From assembly GCF_007362475.1 (NCBI RefSeq), contig NZ_CP041687.1, positions 1,054,001-1,118,000 on the forward strand: a DNA stretch of 64,000 bases, written 5' to 3'. How positions within the stretch are numbered: the stretch's first letter is position 1; every line of letters starts with the position of its first letter. The position numbers and the translations under genes are program-made. The notes under the pieces were generated by a model. The model searched no databases. It saw only the letters and a list, made by a program, of their open reading frames with translations, and was not told the origin of the DNA. This stretch comes from Chryseobacterium sp. SNU WT5 (GTDB lineage Bacteria > Bacteroidota > Bacteroidia > Flavobacteriales > Weeksellaceae). Of the stretch, positions 63,186-64,000 are shown in pieces.

Positions 63186-64000
63186 ATGAATGAAAAATTA
63201 CTCCAATATCTGTGGAATTTCAAAATTTTCAATAATTTTGATTTTAAAGATGTACAGGGAAATACTCTTGAGATCTTAGAATTTGGAACTTGGAATTTTG
63301 ATTCGGGGCCAGATTTTCTTTTAGGTAAAATTAAAACGAAAGACTTAGTTTTAGTTGGAAACATAGAACTTCACGTGAAATCTTCGGACTGGATCTTCCA
63401 CCGTCATTCTGGCAATCCCGAATTTAAGAATATTATCGCACACGTAGTATTCATCCATGATATCGAAATTGAGGAATTTACAGACAACAACATTCCGACC
63501 TTAGAATTAAAAAATTATATTGATGAAAAACTGCTTTCAAAATATCAACTGCTGTTAGAGCAAACTCAATTCATTCCCTGTGAGAAAATATTTGACATCA
63601 AGCATTTACCGGTAAATTTCCATGAAGAAAATCTACTGAAGAAACTAGATGTAAAATCGATTGAAATCGAGGAAAGATTGCAAACCTTCAAGAACAATTA
63701 CGAAGCTGTTTTGTTTCATCAACTCGCCTACGCGTTCGGATTAAAAGTAAATGCACCGCTATTTAAGCAACTAGCAGAAAGTATAAATTATACCATCTTC
63801 AATAAAATCAGGCAGAATCAAACCCAATTAGAGGCACTTCTATTCGGAATGTGCAACTGGCTGGAAAATCCGCTAGATGAACAAACTACAATATGGAAAC
63901 GTGAATTCGAGTTTTTGAAAAAGAAATATCAGCTATCAGAAACATTTATCCATCCTAAGTTTTCAAAATTGAGACCACCGAACTTTCCTACCATTCGCCT
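63186..64000 (+). CDS. DUF2851 protein, cut by the window edge
   Basis: The 271 residues visible start at ATG 63186 and match the DUF2851 family from its first residues (MNEKLLQYLWNFKIF, LVLVGNIELHVKSSDWIFHRH). The function of the family is unknown. The C-terminal part lies past 64000. Follows bshA by 61 bp. Confidence 0.85.
   Translation, partial: MNEKLLQYLWNFKIFNNFDFKDVQGNTLEILEFGTWNFDSGPDFLLGKIKTKDLVLVGNIELHVKSSDWIFHRHSGNPEFKNIIAHVVFIHDIEIEEFTDNNIPTLELKNYIDEKLLSKYQLLLEQTQFIPCEKIFDIKHLPVNFHEENLLKKLDVKSIEIEERLQTFKNNYEAVLFHQLAYAFGLKVNAPLFKQLAESINYTIFNKIRQNQTQLEALLFGMCNWLENPLDEQTTIWKREFEFLKKKYQLSETFIHPKFSKLRPPNFPTIR

Overview
The window is a stretch of chromosome from a member of the Bacteroidota, most likely the Chryseobacterium/Kaistella branch of Flavobacteriia. 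The evidence is low-GC DNA with AT-rich spacers, Bacteroidetes-type promoters (TAnnTTTG), few Shine-Dalgarno sequences, and typical families: the TPR plus LuxR-like regulator, DUF4292, DUF4254, DUF2851, HYC_CC_PP, BshA (bacillithiol) and PepSY-like lipoproteins.

Layout. (1) 1-3470 is core chromosome: a TPR/HTH regulator, recA and tRNA-Gln(UUG). (2) 3456-43038 is a genomic island of about 39.6 kb inserted in the 3' end of tRNA-Gln. An 18-bp copy of the tRNA end (TCCCTGTGGGTCTACAAA) recurs at 43021-43038, and the tRNA's probable own terminator now lies just beyond it at 43047. The island has a tyrosine recombinase (7390-8658) and no recognisable conjugation genes. (3) 43200-64000 is core chromosome again: M1 and M16 peptidases, SDR oxidoreductase, dihydroorotase, flippase, dUTPase, sugar nucleotidyltransferase, DUF4292, EnvC, TatA, GTP cyclohydrolase II, purine nucleoside phosphorylase, GH3 hexosaminidase, BshA and a truncated DUF2851 gene.

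The island looks composite. Its left end carries two direct copies of CGGGGACTAA 12 bp apart, and its right end an inverted pair of the same motif 153 bp before the core. Both arrangements recur back to back at about 33547-33768. Part A (about 3.47-33.70 kb) holds the integrase and a large copper-handling set: a multicopper oxidase with a CopB-like C-terminus, DUF305, a Cu+ P-type ATPase, four DUF3347 proteins, a CopZ-like chaperone, a Met-rich lipoprotein, a CusABC-type RND pump with two adaptors and its inner-membrane gene split in two, and an AraC regulator carrying an HMA metal-binding domain. Part B (about 33.70-43.03 kb) has no integrase. It carries a TetR regulator divergent from a DedA-zf-TFIIB-TerC operon, a TVP38/DedA protein, a two-component system flanked by PepSY-like proteins, a second zf-TFIIB protein, DUF2490 and MgtC.

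Part A shows decay: a deletion joint at about 6400 that truncates both a helicase and an XRE regulator, fused remnants resembling a type II GAPDH and a phosphoglycerate mutase at 20363-20538, a small membrane gene with an in-frame stop at 17228, and the split cusA. In part B one PepSY-like gene has a frameshift in its signal peptide. Next to the integrase is an unrecognised gene with a HEPN-like RNxxxH motif, a possible defence RNase.
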